Assembly (NCBI GenBank): GCA_019113395.1
Contig: DXHL01000021.1
Coordinates: forward strand, 180,237-244,236
Reading direction: 5' to 3'
DNA from: Candidatus Rikenella faecigallinarum
GTDB taxonomy: Bacteria > Bacteroidota > Bacteroidia > Bacteroidales > Rikenellaceae
Length of the DNA: 64,000 nucleotides
Part shown: positions 39,315 through 49,346 of the stretch, piece after piece
How positions within the stretch are numbered: the first letter of the stretch is position 1
Layout of the letters: every line of letters begins with the position of its first letter
The notes under the pieces: model-generated
Seen by the model: only the letters and a program-made list of their open reading frames with translations
Databases searched by the model: none
Told to the model about the DNA's origin: nothing
Made by a program: the position numbers and the translations under genes

Positions 39315-39322
39315 CAAAGGTA
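39315..39322 (-). promoter_or_regulatory. candidate -7 box (TACCTTTG) upstream of secA
   Basis: Reverse complement caaaggta; no clear -33 TTG. Confidence 0.3.
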
Positions 39323-39444
39323 ACAATAATTCGTGGAAATCGTGCAGTTTGCGGCTCAGAAAGTGCACCACGGAGGGTGTGGAGTCGTCTCCCCGTTCCA
39401 ACCGCATTCCTGCAGAGAGACGCCTCTACCCCACCCCGACCACG

Positions 39445-40035
39445 TCAGATGGGCTTGCGGTTCCGGAGGGCGTGGGTAATGGTGAGTTCGTCGGCATATT
39501 CGAGTTCGTCGCCGAAGCCGATACCGCGCGAGATGACCGAGACAACCACGCCGAGGGGTTGGAGTTTTTTGGTCAGGTAGTAGGATGTGGTTTCCCCTTC
39601 GATGGTGGTACCGAGGGCAAGAATGACCTCTTTGACCCCGAGGCGGCGGATATTGTCCAGCAGCAAATCGACATGGAGGTCCGAGGGCGAGATGCCCTGA
39701 ATGGGCGAGATAACCCCTCCGAGGACATGATAGAGGCCGTTGTATTGTCGGGTATTTTCGATGGAGATAAGGTCCCCGACCTGTTCGACGACACAGATGG
39801 TCGAGTGGTCTCGTTTGGGGTCGGAACAGATGGGACAGAGTTCTTCATCGGAGAGGTTGCGGCACTGCCGACACCAACGGATGTCGCGGCGGAACTGGTA
39901 GATGGAGCCGGCAAAGAGGTCCACGTCTTCGACCTCCTGTTTGAGGAGGTGGAGGGCGAGCCTCAGGGCCGTCCGTCTGCCGACGCCGGGCAGTTTGGCG
40001 AGTTCCGTGACGACATTTTCCAGAAGTTTGGACAC
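39445..40035 (-). CDS. recR: recombination mediator protein RecR
   Basis: LPGVGRRTALRLALHLL, CRQCRNLSDEELCPICSDPKRD, YHVLGGVISPIQGISPSDL. Confidence 0.96.
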   Translation of the reverse strand: MSKLLENVVTELAKLPGVGRRTALRLALHLLKQEVEDVDLFAGSIYQFRRDIRWCRQCRNLSDEELCPICSDPKRDHSTICVVEQVGDLISIENTRQYNGLYHVLGGVISPIQGISPSDLHVDLLLDNIRRLGVKEVILALGTTIEGETTSYYLTKKLQPLGVVVSVISRGIGFGDELEYADELTITHALRNRKPI

Positions 40036-40039
40036 GGCA

Positions 40040-40957
40040 CTACTCTCCTATGGTCTGAGTGTTTTGTGGGACTACCGCTTCGATGGCATTGGAGGCAATC
40101 CAGCCTTTGTTACCGTCGGAGAGGATGATTTCGGTCCAGCCGTCGAGTTGTTCGAGCATACGGACTTTGGTTCCTTCGTGGAGGACAAAGATATCCTTGC
40201 TACCCGCCCCCGGAGAGCTTTTGACGGGAGCCACCAGGTTCATAACAATGGCTTCGTCGCTGTGGAGGAGTCGTGTCCGTTGGTTTTGGGCGTAGAGGGT
40301 GGAGACGATGCAGAGCAGCAGCGCCACTATTCCGCCATAGAATCCGAGTTTCCGCAGGGGCAGCGTTGCGGCGAGCAGCCACAGGATGACCGCCGCAAAG
40401 GTAATGCCGAGGAAGACCAGTCCCATGACGGCCCAGGTGTCCGAACTGAAGCTTTGTCCGAGTTTACGGAACCAGGTTTTGAGGAAGAATTCGGGGACGG
40501 AGTCGATTTTGTCTACGATGCGGACATTGGCCATGGCCAGGTTGTATTGGGTATCTTCGTCCGTGGGGTCGAGCAGCAGGGCACGGCTGTAGTTCAGGAT
40601 AGCCTTGCCCATTCGTTCCTGTTTGAACCAGCTGTTTCCAAGGTTGTAGTAGAGTTTGCTGCTGTGGACGCCTTGTCGCAGGAGCTCTTCGTAGAGCTGT
40701 ACGGCGAGGCGGAATTGTCCGTTGCTGTATGCGGCATTGGCCTGGGCCCAGAGGGTATCCTGCGCGGGTTTTCCTGCCACGGGAGTCGGTGCGAGGTCGG
40801 TCAGCACGGCCGAGGTATCTGTCGAGGCCTGCGCGACGGTATCAGCGGCTGCCGAGGCAGGCAGCGCCTGAGCAGCCGGAGCAGTCAGGGTGACCGTCAG
40901 GAGAAGAGCAACCCCCGCCAGCCATCCTTTTCGATATGTTGCATTGCGTTTCATCAT
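40040..40957 (-). CDS. batE: BatE-like TPR + SH3 domain protein
   Basis: MMKRNATYRKGW signal, TPR YEELLRQGVHSSKLYYNLGNSWFKQ, C-terminal SH3-like WTEIILSDGNKGWIASNAIE; operon position. Confidence 0.75.
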   Translation of the reverse strand: MMKRNATYRKGWLAGVALLLTVTLTAPAAQALPASAAADTVAQASTDTSAVLTDLAPTPVAGKPAQDTLWAQANAAYSNGQFRLAVQLYEELLRQGVHSSKLYYNLGNSWFKQERMGKAILNYSRALLLDPTDEDTQYNLAMANVRIVDKIDSVPEFFLKTWFRKLGQSFSSDTWAVMGLVFLGITFAAVILWLLAATLPLRKLGFYGGIVALLLCIVSTLYAQNQRTRLLHSDEAIVMNLVAPVKSSPGAGSKDIFVLHEGTKVRMLEQLDGWTEIILSDGNKGWIASNAIEAVVPQNTQTIGE

Positions 40958-40964
40958 GGCATCA

Positions 40965-42857
40965 TCAGATTTTGGATTCGAAGCGCCCAATGAGGTCGAG
41001 TGCCGCCTGATAGGCTTTTCCCATTTGGATACCGGCCGCCGGGGAGTATTGGGCAAATTCGCAATCGGCAATCAGGCCCAGGAACTCCCGTGCCTGTTCT
41101 TCCGGGACTCCTCGCCGTTCGACCAGTTCGGCCAGTACGCGTTCCTTGGTGAGGTTGGCCACGTCGATGGCCAGTTTGTCCCCCATATAGCCCCACAGAG
41201 CCCGCAAGAGCTCTTCGAAGAAGAGGGTCTCCTTGCCGTCGTTCATGAAGACTTTGGCCCGTTTGAGTCTTCGGAGCGCGACTTTGTTTGCCTTTTTGGT
41301 TTTGACACGGACTACGTCGGCGCGGTCGCGGATATTTTTACGCAGGTAGAGGAGCGTTGCGACAAACAGCGCCACCAGCAGCACGAAGGTGAGGAACCAG
41401 CCCCAGGACCAGAGGAAGGCCCGTCCCTGCGGCACCAGTCTGGGGTTTCCGATGCGGATAAAGCGGATGTCGGAGCCGAGCATTTTGAGGTCCTCTTTGG
41501 TGACGCCGGAGACCATGCCGAGCCCGCTGGTTCCGCCCGATTCATCACGCAGAATTTCGACGTCGAAATCGGGCGTAGTAAGATGTTTATAGGAACCTGC
41601 CGCGGGGTCGAAGTAGGAGAACTGTACGCCCGGCAGCGTGTATTGTCCTTCGGCTCGGGCAATAAAGGGGAACTCAAAGGTTTTCTCCCCCGAGGTTCCT
41701 CTTGCCGTGGTGGCGAGTTGTTCGTTGGTCTTCATGTCGAACTGCTCGAATGCTGCGGGCAGGTCGATTTTCGGAGCTTCAATCAGGGGGAAGTTGCCCG
41801 TTCCGTTGAGTCGGAGGGTAATCGAGCCGGCGGTATTGGCCGCGAAACGGTCACCCGAGATAACCCCCGTCAGGTCGAACTGTCCGACGGCTCCGGTAAA
41901 GTCGGCAGGCATGGGCTTGGGCAGCTCCTTCACGCGCACCTTCACCACGGGCGATGCCAGTTTGACCGACACATTCTTCACCTGCGGGGCGTTGAAGAAA
42001 AAGTCTAATGGGGAGCCTGTGGCAGGCGCCTGCGAGACCAGTTGGGCAATGGCCGTAAACTGAGCCTGTTCGATTTCGAGAGTTCCGCTCCGTTGGGGAT
42101 AGAGGAGCCATTGGCGCAACACTTGCGAGTGGTACTCTTTCCCTCCGAGGGTTGTCCGTCCGTCACCCTGCCCCGAGACATCCATCTCCTGAGCCCAGAA
42201 ACCGTTGAGAGCCGGGTATTTGATATTTTCAAATCCCGCAATATTGACCTGCGTATAGATTTTGAGGCTTGCCACGAGCGGTTCTCCGCGATAGACCTCG
42301 GTTTTGTTTACCTCAATGCGCAAGAGGATATCCGTTGCATTCACCGAAGTTTTCCCATTAGCGGCCGCGTTATTACGATTATCCCGCTGATTGGCCGCTC
42401 CGCCTCCTCCGCCTCTTTGGGCGGCCTGGTCTGCCGAGAGGCTTTCAACGGTCAGCACCTTCGTCCGATAGTCCTGTCCGCCGATTGTCATCGTCGCAGC
42501 GGGTATGCGGATGGTTCCGGCCTGCTGTGCCTTCACCCAATAGGTATAGGTGATGCTTTTCTGCATCTGCGTGGCACCGTTAAACGACGAGATTTGCATG
42601 CCGGTTGATTTTACGGGTCCCGACATGATATCCAGTCCGCTCCACGCCGGCGGGGTAAAGTCTGCTTCGGCGATATCGTTTTGCGAGGTTGCCTTGAATT
42701 CGATTTTGAAGGGTTCGCCTTGGAGCACCTGCAGCGGAGCATTGGCATCCACCTGAATATCCCCTTGAGCGGCAGCGGGCAGCAGCGTCAGGCACCAGCC
42801 GACCATCAGCAGGGCGATGTATCGTAGAGATGACTTGTATGACTTCATCTTGTCCAT
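40965..42857 (-). CDS. batD: BatD family protein
   Basis: QGDIQVDANAPLQVLQGEPFKIEFKAT, YTYWVKAQQAGTIRIPAATM. Confidence 0.85.
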   Translation of the reverse strand: MDKMKSYKSSLRYIALLMVGWCLTLLPAAAQGDIQVDANAPLQVLQGEPFKIEFKATSQNDIAEADFTPPAWSGLDIMSGPVKSTGMQISSFNGATQMQKSITYTYWVKAQQAGTIRIPAATMTIGGQDYRTKVLTVESLSADQAAQRGGGGGAANQRDNRNNAAANGKTSVNATDILLRIEVNKTEVYRGEPLVASLKIYTQVNIAGFENIKYPALNGFWAQEMDVSGQGDGRTTLGGKEYHSQVLRQWLLYPQRSGTLEIEQAQFTAIAQLVSQAPATGSPLDFFFNAPQVKNVSVKLASPVVKVRVKELPKPMPADFTGAVGQFDLTGVISGDRFAANTAGSITLRLNGTGNFPLIEAPKIDLPAAFEQFDMKTNEQLATTARGTSGEKTFEFPFIARAEGQYTLPGVQFSYFDPAAGSYKHLTTPDFDVEILRDESGGTSGLGMVSGVTKEDLKMLGSDIRFIRIGNPRLVPQGRAFLWSWGWFLTFVLLVALFVATLLYLRKNIRDRADVVRVKTKKANKVALRRLKRAKVFMNDGKETLFFEELLRALWGYMGDKLAIDVANLTKERVLAELVERRGVPEEQAREFLGLIADCEFAQYSPAAGIQMGKAYQAALDLIGRFESKI

Positions 42858-42877
42858 CCGAAAGTATATGCGTCGTG

Positions 42878-42885
42878 CAAAGTTA
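42878..42885 (-). promoter_or_regulatory. candidate internal -7 box (TAACTTTG) before batD
   Basis: Reverse complement caaagtta, 21 nt before batD start; no clear -33. Confidence 0.3.
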
Positions 42886-42939
42886 ATTATTTGCGGTTTT
42901 ATTTATTGCGTATCGTTTTTCCACCGCGTCGTCAGCGTT

Positions 42940-43956
42940 TTACGATTTGAAGACCGAGATACGGGCCAGGAGTCGGTTTTTACGGTCAATCATCAGGAAT
43001 TCGAAGAGCAGGATGGCCAGCGCAGCCGCGAGCAAGTAGTGGAACTGGTCGTTGTATTCGGCAAAGGCCATGGAGGTGAACTCTTTTTTCTCCATTTGGT
43101 TGATTTGCCGGAGGATTTCGTCGAGTCCCACGGAGCGTTCCGAGGCACGCACGTAGCTTCCCCCGGTGAGGACGGCAATCTGCTGGAGGGTCTGTTCGTC
43201 GAGTTTCGAGACGACGATTTGTCCGTTTTCGTCTTTCATGGTTTCACCGTCAATGGTGATGGGCGCCCCCTGCGGGGTTCCGATACCGACGGTGTAGATA
43301 ACCACTCCGGCCTCTTTGGCAAGTTGTGCCGCGGCAATGGGGTCATCGTCGTGGCTTTCGCCATCCGTCACGAGGATAATGGCTCGGCTTTGGTGGCTCT
43401 GTTCCGAGAAGGAGCGGGTAGCCAGTTCAATGGCTCGGGCGAGCGAGGTACCCTGAACGGGCACCATATTGGGATTGAGCCCCGAGACAAAGCTTTTGGC
43501 CGAGATGTAGTCCGAGGTGATGGGCAGCTGGATATAGGCATCGCCGGCGAAGACCACCATGCCGACGCGGTCTTTGTCGAGTTGTTCGATAAGTCTGCTG
43601 ACGGCGTTTTTGGTTCGTTCGAGGCGGTTTGGGGCAAAGTCTTCGGCCAGCATACTGTTCGAGACATCGACCGCGAGCATGATTTCGACCCCTTTTCGGG
43701 TGACTTCATGGAGTTTGGCTCCGAACTGGGGTTGGCCGAGCGCCAGAATCATCAGGGTAAGGGCCAGCGTGGTGAGGACGAACTTGTTACGGACCCGTTT
43801 GTGTGATGCTTCGGGCATGAGTTGTCCGATGACCTCCGGGTCACCGAAGCGAGCCAGACGACGTTTCTGCGCACGTCGATAGAAGATATAGATAACGACC
43901 GCCAGGGGCACCAGCAGCAGGAGCCAGAGGAAATCGGGTTGAGCAAAGCGGAACAT
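42940..43956 (-). CDS. batB: BatB, VWA domain membrane protein
   Basis: VEIMLAVDVSNSMLAEDFAPNRLERTKNAVS MIDAS motif; TM at both ends. Confidence 0.85.
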   Translation of the reverse strand: MFRFAQPDFLWLLLLVPLAVVIYIFYRRAQKRRLARFGDPEVIGQLMPEASHKRVRNKFVLTTLALTLMILALGQPQFGAKLHEVTRKGVEIMLAVDVSNSMLAEDFAPNRLERTKNAVSRLIEQLDKDRVGMVVFAGDAYIQLPITSDYISAKSFVSGLNPNMVPVQGTSLARAIELATRSFSEQSHQSRAIILVTDGESHDDDPIAAAQLAKEAGVVIYTVGIGTPQGAPITIDGETMKDENGQIVVSKLDEQTLQQIAVLTGGSYVRASERSVGLDEILRQINQMEKKEFTSMAFAEYNDQFHYLLAAALAILLFEFLMIDRKNRLLARISVFKS

Positions 43957-44035
43957 ATGGCGCGTGGTGTGTGTTTGTATTTTGCGGGTTCAGGGTAGTT
44001 CGGGCAGTTTGAGCCGCCACAGGGGGGGGAGCATC

Positions 44036-45034
44036 CTACGGTATTTGTCGCAGGAAGAGGTATCGGCTGAGCATTTCGAGCATCAGCAGCCCCACAGCCA
44101 GCAACAGCCAGAAGTGATAGACCTCGGAGTATTTGACAAAGTTTTCGACTTCGACTTTGGTTTTTTCGAGTTGGTCGATTTCGGCGTAGATTTCGGCCAG
44201 TTTGGTATTGTCCGTGGCACGGAAGTATCGTCCTCCGGTTTTATCGGCAATCTGACGCAGAATATCCTCGTCGATTTCGACTTTGGCCTGTACGAACGAG
44301 ATGCCGCCCCATTCATTGATGGTGGGGGTGGGTGCCACTCCTTCGGAGCCGACTCCGATGGTATAGACCCGAATGCCGTAGTCTGCGGCAATCTGGGCAG
44401 CGGTCAGCGGGTCGATTTGGCCGCTGTTGTTCACCCCGTCAGTCAGCAGGATGATGACTTTGCTGGGTGCATCGCTCTCTTTGAGGCGATTGACGGCCGT
44501 AGCGAGTCCGTTTCCGATGGCCGTTCCGTCGGCAATCATCCCACTTTTGATTTGGTTCATGAGGTTCACCAGCGAGACGTGGTCCGTGGTGATGGGCGAT
44601 TGGGTGAAGGCCTCTCCGGCGAAAACGACCAGCCCGATTCGGTCCGTGGGACGGGCAATGATGAATTTGGAGCCGATGTCTTGTGCGGCAGTGAGACGGT
44701 CGGGCGAGAAGTCTCGGGCGAGCATCGAGCCGGAGATGTCGAGGGCCATAACGATGTCGATACCTTCTGCATTGACGTTTTGCGACTCTTCGGAGGATTG
44801 GGGCCGTGCCATGGCAAAGATGACGAGCGCCACGACCAGGAGTCTCAGGACGAATGGTGCGTGCCTCAACCAGTATCGGTAGGTATGCCGGAGTTTGAGG
44901 AGGCCGCTGACCGTCGAGACCTGGATGGCAGCGCGTCCCTGTAGGGTACGGTAGACGTAGTATGCCACCATGGGCACCAGCAGGAGCAGGAGCCAGAGGA
45001 TACGCGGGTTTTCGAAACGGACGATGTCGAGCAT
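44036..45034 (-). CDS. batA: BatA, VWA domain membrane protein
   Basis: IDIVMALDISGSMLARDFSPDRL; adjacent to batB. Confidence 0.85.
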   Translation of the reverse strand: MLDIVRFENPRILWLLLLLVPMVAYYVYRTLQGRAAIQVSTVSGLLKLRHTYRYWLRHAPFVLRLLVVALVIFAMARPQSSEESQNVNAEGIDIVMALDISGSMLARDFSPDRLTAAQDIGSKFIIARPTDRIGLVVFAGEAFTQSPITTDHVSLVNLMNQIKSGMIADGTAIGNGLATAVNRLKESDAPSKVIILLTDGVNNSGQIDPLTAAQIAADYGIRVYTIGVGSEGVAPTPTINEWGGISFVQAKVEIDEDILRQIADKTGGRYFRATDNTKLAEIYAEIDQLEKTKVEVENFVKYSEVYHFWLLLAVGLLMLEMLSRYLFLRQIP

Positions 45035-45239
45035 CAGCGTGTAGTTGGTTTAGTGTGAGTTATTACGTTTAGTTGCCGGCACTCGGGGAAGGAGAGGTCG
45101 GCGGAGCGGATAAGGCGTCTGTGCAGCCCCGTGAGTTTGGCATTTCGGGTGCCTCCTGACGAGCACCGCCCCCTGCCCTTCTTATCCTGCGCACGGGTTT
45201 CTGTCCGCCCCCACCGCTCATACAGACCGAAGAGGTAGA

Positions 45240-46028
45240 CTACCACTGCTTTCCACCCCGCGTGCCCACAGCCTGCGCCTTTTGCGCATCCACTTTCTTT
45301 TTGGTATTGTCTTCACTGGCCTGAATGGCCCTCAACAGCCGTTCCGACTCGTCACGATTGGCCGAGGGTTGCTGTTGCTGCTGTTGTTGCTGTTTATCGC
45401 GGTCGTTGTTGTCGGGATTCTTGTTGGAATCGTTGTTCTGGTTTTGGTTCTTATCCTGATTCCGGTTGTTATCCTGATTTTGGTCTTGGTTCGGGTCGTT
45501 GTTTTGGTCCTGGTTGGGGTTGTTGTCCTGACCTCCACCGCCCTGATTTTGATTTTGATTCTGGTCCTGATTTTGGTTTTGGTCCTTTTTCTTCTCCTCT
45601 TCCTGCTTCAGTTTTTTGGCATAGGCCAGATTAAACTTCGCTTCCCGGTCTTCGGGCACCAGCCGCAGAGCATTCTTGTAAGCTTCGATGGCCTCGTCCA
45701 GTTTCCGCTGTTTGACGTACGTATTCCCGAGGTTGTAGTAGGTCGCCGCCTGCCGCTGGATATCGGTACCGTCCTGCGACAGTTTCAGATAACTGGCCGC
45801 CGCATCGTCATACCGCCCCTGCTTGTACAGTGCTCCCCCGAGGTTGAAGTTCGCCTCGTAGGAGTTGATATTTTTCTCGATAGCCCGTTTGTAGCCCACT
45901 TCGGCTTCGGGATATTTACCTTCGTAATAGGCTCTGTTCCCCTGTCGAATATCGGCACGTTCTTTCTGGGCCCACCCGGCCAGGGGGAGCAGGAGCAGTG
46001 CTCCCGCCATCCACATCCGTTTCATCAT
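45240..46028 (-). CDS. batC: BatC-like TPR protein with Q/N/D-rich C-terminal tract
   Basis: TPR YPEAEVGYKRAIEKNINSYEANFNLGGALYKQ; DQNQNQDQNQNQ... tail. Confidence 0.75.
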   Translation of the reverse strand: MMKRMWMAGALLLLPLAGWAQKERADIRQGNRAYYEGKYPEAEVGYKRAIEKNINSYEANFNLGGALYKQGRYDDAAASYLKLSQDGTDIQRQAATYYNLGNTYVKQRKLDEAIEAYKNALRLVPEDREAKFNLAYAKKLKQEEEKKKDQNQNQDQNQNQNQGGGGQDNNPNQDQNNDPNQDQNQDNNRNQDKNQNQNNDSNKNPDNNDRDKQQQQQQQQPSANRDESERLLRAIQASEDNTKKKVDAQKAQAVGTRGGKQW

Positions 46029-47110
46029 CGGGTCTCCTCCTTCTGTTCGTTATCCGGAGTTATCTCCATCGGCTCTTCGGCCGGCATGTCGGTCGTGTCG
46101 GTAGCCGTTGCTCCGGGGGCAGCGGGAGCCTGCCCGGGTTCCGGCAGCTGTTTGGTCTCCTCGACATAAAAATAGGCATCGAAATAGGCCTGTTCATTAT
46201 CCTCGGGCGAGGGAGCCATTTTGGCGAATTTCACTAAGTCGGCCAGCGAGAAGAGTTCGCGAAGTTTTTCGCGCAGCCGTTCGTCATTAACCTCCCGCAT
46301 GGCTTCGAGGATTTGGTCCGAGGTCATCTCCATGGCCCCGATTCCATAGCGGTTTTCGATATATACCCGGACAATATCCGCCAGTTGCGAGTAGTACTCC
46401 TTGTGTTTCCCGTTTTGCCAGAGTTTCCGGCTGTGGAGTTTTTCGAGGGCACGGATAGCCACCACATGGGGCGGAATCACCCGTTTGGGTCCGGTCCGTT
46501 TTTTTCGTCGGCGGACGTAGAGGATGATGAGGTAGATAACGGCCGCCAGAGCCACAGCCGCCGCTGCCCCCCAGTAGACGTATTCTTTGATTTCGTCAAA
46601 GATAAGAGGGGTGTTGATGGGTCGTTTGATATCGAAGATTTGCTGTTTGGTGGTATCGATATCGAAGGTGGCGACGGTCAGCGAGAGCACTTCGGGCGCC
46701 AGTACGGTATCGGCTTTGCCGGCCTGAGCATCCTGCAGCGATGCCGACCACACCACGGGAAATCCTCCCACGGTATGCGTACCCTCGTCAAACGAGGTGA
46801 GGCGATAGCTCACCCGCACCTTGACCCTTCGTCCGTTTTGGCTGAGGGTATCGATGCGGTCGATGCCGAGGACTTCGATTTGCGGGGTGAGTTGATTTTT
46901 TTCGAACTGGGGGAGTTGTATTTCCTGGGCCACATCCTTGTCGATGTCGAGGTGCAGCCCGAACTGGTCCCCAATCATGATGGTATCTGCCGTGAAGCGG
47001 GTATGTACTTCTGGGGCTTTGGATTGTGCGGCGAGCGAGAGCGGAGCGAGGGCCGCCAGCAGCCACCCCGCCACGCGAGCCACACCGCCAAGTATCGTAA
47101 AACGTTTCAT
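46025..47110 (-). CDS. Bat operon membrane protein (BatD-like/DUF4381-like)
   Basis: Signal peptide, one TM, LADIVRVYIENRYGIGAMEMTSDQIL; overlaps the next gene by 4 nt. Confidence 0.7.
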   Translation of the reverse strand: MKRFTILGGVARVAGWLLAALAPLSLAAQSKAPEVHTRFTADTIMIGDQFGLHLDIDKDVAQEIQLPQFEKNQLTPQIEVLGIDRIDTLSQNGRRVKVRVSYRLTSFDEGTHTVGGFPVVWSASLQDAQAGKADTVLAPEVLSLTVATFDIDTTKQQIFDIKRPINTPLIFDEIKEYVYWGAAAAVALAAVIYLIILYVRRRKKRTGPKRVIPPHVVAIRALEKLHSRKLWQNGKHKEYYSQLADIVRVYIENRYGIGAMEMTSDQILEAMREVNDERLREKLRELFSLADLVKFAKMAPSPEDNEQAYFDAYFYVEETKQLPEPGQAPAAPGATATDTTDMPAEEPMEITPDNEQKEETR

Positions 47111-47120
47111 CCTCGTTGTA

Positions 47121-48011
47121 TTATCTCATCTTGAAGAGTCGGAGCAGTGCTGCTACATAGTCTTCACCGGTGGCCACCGCCACGCTGTCCACGCGACATT
47201 TGGTCAGGGTGTGTTCAATGGCGGCTGAGGCCACCTCCCAGTAGCGGGCATAGGAATCTCGGGTTTTGGCCGAAGCCGTATCGACCCATACTTTACGTCC
47301 CGTTTCAGCATCCTGCATTTCGACAATTCCGACGTTCGGGAGAGCCGTTTCGCGCACGTCGTAGATGCGCAGTCCCACCAGGTCGTGGCGCGAGGCGGCA
47401 ATTTTGAGTCCCTCCTCAAAATTGACGTTCTCGCCCGACGGAGCGAGGTCCATAAAGTCGGTGAGCAGAAAGGCCGTACACCGTTTCTTCATCACATTGG
47501 TAAAGAACCGCAGGGCTCCGTTAATGTCGGTTGTTTTACCCTGGGGTTCGAAATCGACCAGGTCGCTGATGATGCGCAGCACGTGTTGCCGTCCTTTTTT
47601 CGGGGGGACATACTTTTCGATGCGGTCCGAGAAGAAGATGCAGCCGATTTTATCGTTGTTCTGTGCGGCCGAAAAGGCGAGCACGGCCGCAATCTCGGTC
47701 ATGAGGTTCTTTTTGAGCTGTCCCTGCGTCCCGAACATGCGGGAGGCACTCACATCCACCAGCAACATCATGGTCAGCTCGCGTTCCTCTTCGTAGACTT
47801 TGATATAGGGTTTTCTATTGCGCGCCGTGACGTTCCAGTCAATGTCCCGAATATCATCCCCGATGCGGTAGTCGCGGACTTCGCTGAAAGCCATCCCACG
47901 TCCTTTGAACGCCGAGTGGTATTTGCCGGCAAAGATGTCGTTGGAGAGTCCCCGGGTTTTGATTTCGATTTTGCGGACTTTTCGGAGTATGTCTTCTTCG
48001 TTTTCCTTCAT
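47121..48011 (-). CDS. DUF58 domain-containing protein
   Basis: GRGMAFSEVRDYRIGDDIRDIDWNVTARNRKPYIKVYEEERELT. Confidence 0.92.
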   Translation of the reverse strand: MKENEEDILRKVRKIEIKTRGLSNDIFAGKYHSAFKGRGMAFSEVRDYRIGDDIRDIDWNVTARNRKPYIKVYEEERELTMMLLVDVSASRMFGTQGQLKKNLMTEIAAVLAFSAAQNNDKIGCIFFSDRIEKYVPPKKGRQHVLRIISDLVDFEPQGKTTDINGALRFFTNVMKKRCTAFLLTDFMDLAPSGENVNFEEGLKIAASRHDLVGLRIYDVRETALPNVGIVEMQDAETGRKVWVDTASAKTRDSYARYWEVASAAIEHTLTKCRVDSVAVATGEDYVAALLRLFKMR

Positions 48012-48102
48012 GGTGGAGGCGGGTCATGAAACGGTTAGGCATACGCGGACCGCAGCGTGAGGGCTGCGGGCCGCAGGGAAGGTACCCAAAGCGGGAGGTT
48101 GC

Positions 48103-49101
48103 CTACGGCACTTCGACCGTATTCAGGATTTCGGTGATGATATCTTCCGAGGTGATGTTTTCGGCTTCGGCTTCGTAGGTGAGTCCGATACGGTGTCGCA
48201 TCACGTCGGGACATACGGCCCGCACATCTTCGGGGATGACATATCCGCGGCGTTTGATAAAGGCATAGGCTTTGGCGGCCTTGGCCAGTGCGATGGAGGC
48301 ACGGGGCGAACATCCGTAGCCAATCATCGTAGCGAGCCGGTCGAGCCCATACGAGGCGGGTTCGCGTGTGGCAAAGATGATATCGACAATGTATCGTTCG
48401 ATTTTCTCGTCCATATATACCTCACTGACCACCTCACGCGCTTTCACGATGGCTTCGGGCGTGACCACTTTCGATGCTTTGGGGAATTTGGCCCCGAGCA
48501 TGTTTTGACGGATAATGAGGCGTTCTTCCTCTTTTTTGGGGTAGTCGATTTTGACTTTGAGCATGAAACGGTCTACCTGTGCTTCGGGGAGCGGATAGGT
48601 ACCCTCCTGTTCGAGGGGGTTTTGGGTGGCCATCACCAGGAAGGGTTTGGGTAGGGGGTAGGTTGTTTCCCCGATGGTAACCTGGTGTTCCTGCATGGCT
48701 TCGAGCAGTGCCGACTGTACTTTGGCCGGCGAGCGGTTGATTTCATCGGCCAGCACGAAATTGGCGAAGATGGGGCCGAGTTTGACGGTGAAGTCTTCGT
48801 TTTTCTGGCTGTAGATGAGTGTTCCGGTGAGGTCGGCCGGCAGCAGGTCCGGCGTAAACTGGATACGGCTGAATTTGGCATCGATGGCATCGGCCAGCGT
48901 ATTGATGGCCAGCGTTTTTGCCAGCCCAGGGACCCCTTCGAGGAGGATATGTCCGTCGCTGAGCAGACCGATAAGCAGCGATTCGATAAGGTGTTTTTGT
49001 CCGACGATGACTTTGCTCATTTCGAGGGTGAGCAAATCGACGAAAGCGCTTTGTTGTTCGATGCGTGCGTTGAGCTCCTGAATGTTTACGACTTCGCTCA
49101 T
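48103..49101 (-). CDS. MoxR family AAA ATPase
   Basis: LLEGVPGLAKTLAINTLA, IFANFVLADEINRSPAKVQSALLEAMQE. Confidence 0.95.
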   Translation of the reverse strand: MSEVVNIQELNARIEQQSAFVDLLTLEMSKVIVGQKHLIESLLIGLLSDGHILLEGVPGLAKTLAINTLADAIDAKFSRIQFTPDLLPADLTGTLIYSQKNEDFTVKLGPIFANFVLADEINRSPAKVQSALLEAMQEHQVTIGETTYPLPKPFLVMATQNPLEQEGTYPLPEAQVDRFMLKVKIDYPKKEEERLIIRQNMLGAKFPKASKVVTPEAIVKAREVVSEVYMDEKIERYIVDIIFATREPASYGLDRLATMIGYGCSPRASIALAKAAKAYAFIKRRGYVIPEDVRAVCPDVMRHRIGLTYEAEAENITSEDIITEILNTVEVP

Positions 49102-49190
49102 AGGTTTAGGTTGGAGTTAGTTACATCCGATTGTACAATGCCCCCGAGAAAGAGAAACGGTCGGCGGCCCGAATTATTTTGTCGGATGAA

Positions 49191-49198
49191 CAAAGTTA
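49191..49198 (-). promoter_or_regulatory. candidate -7 box (TAACTTTG) upstream of moxR
   Basis: Reverse complement caaagtta, ~90 nt before moxR start. Confidence 0.35.
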
Positions 49199-49278
49199 AT
49201 GGAATTTTTGAAGCGTGCACGGGGTTTTGTGCGATAAATGGGGGATGTGTCGAAAAACGAGCGGGTCGGAGGCTGTGA

Positions 49279-49321
49279 AAAAGGGGCGGGCTGCGAAACA
49301 GATTTCGCAGCCCGCCCCTTT
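49279..49321. terminator. intrinsic terminator of TlpA-like gene
   Basis: aaggggcgggctgcgaaa-caga-tttcgcagcccgcccctt. Confidence 0.85.
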
Positions 49322-49346
49322 CGGTCGTTATATGACGTGCAGGATT

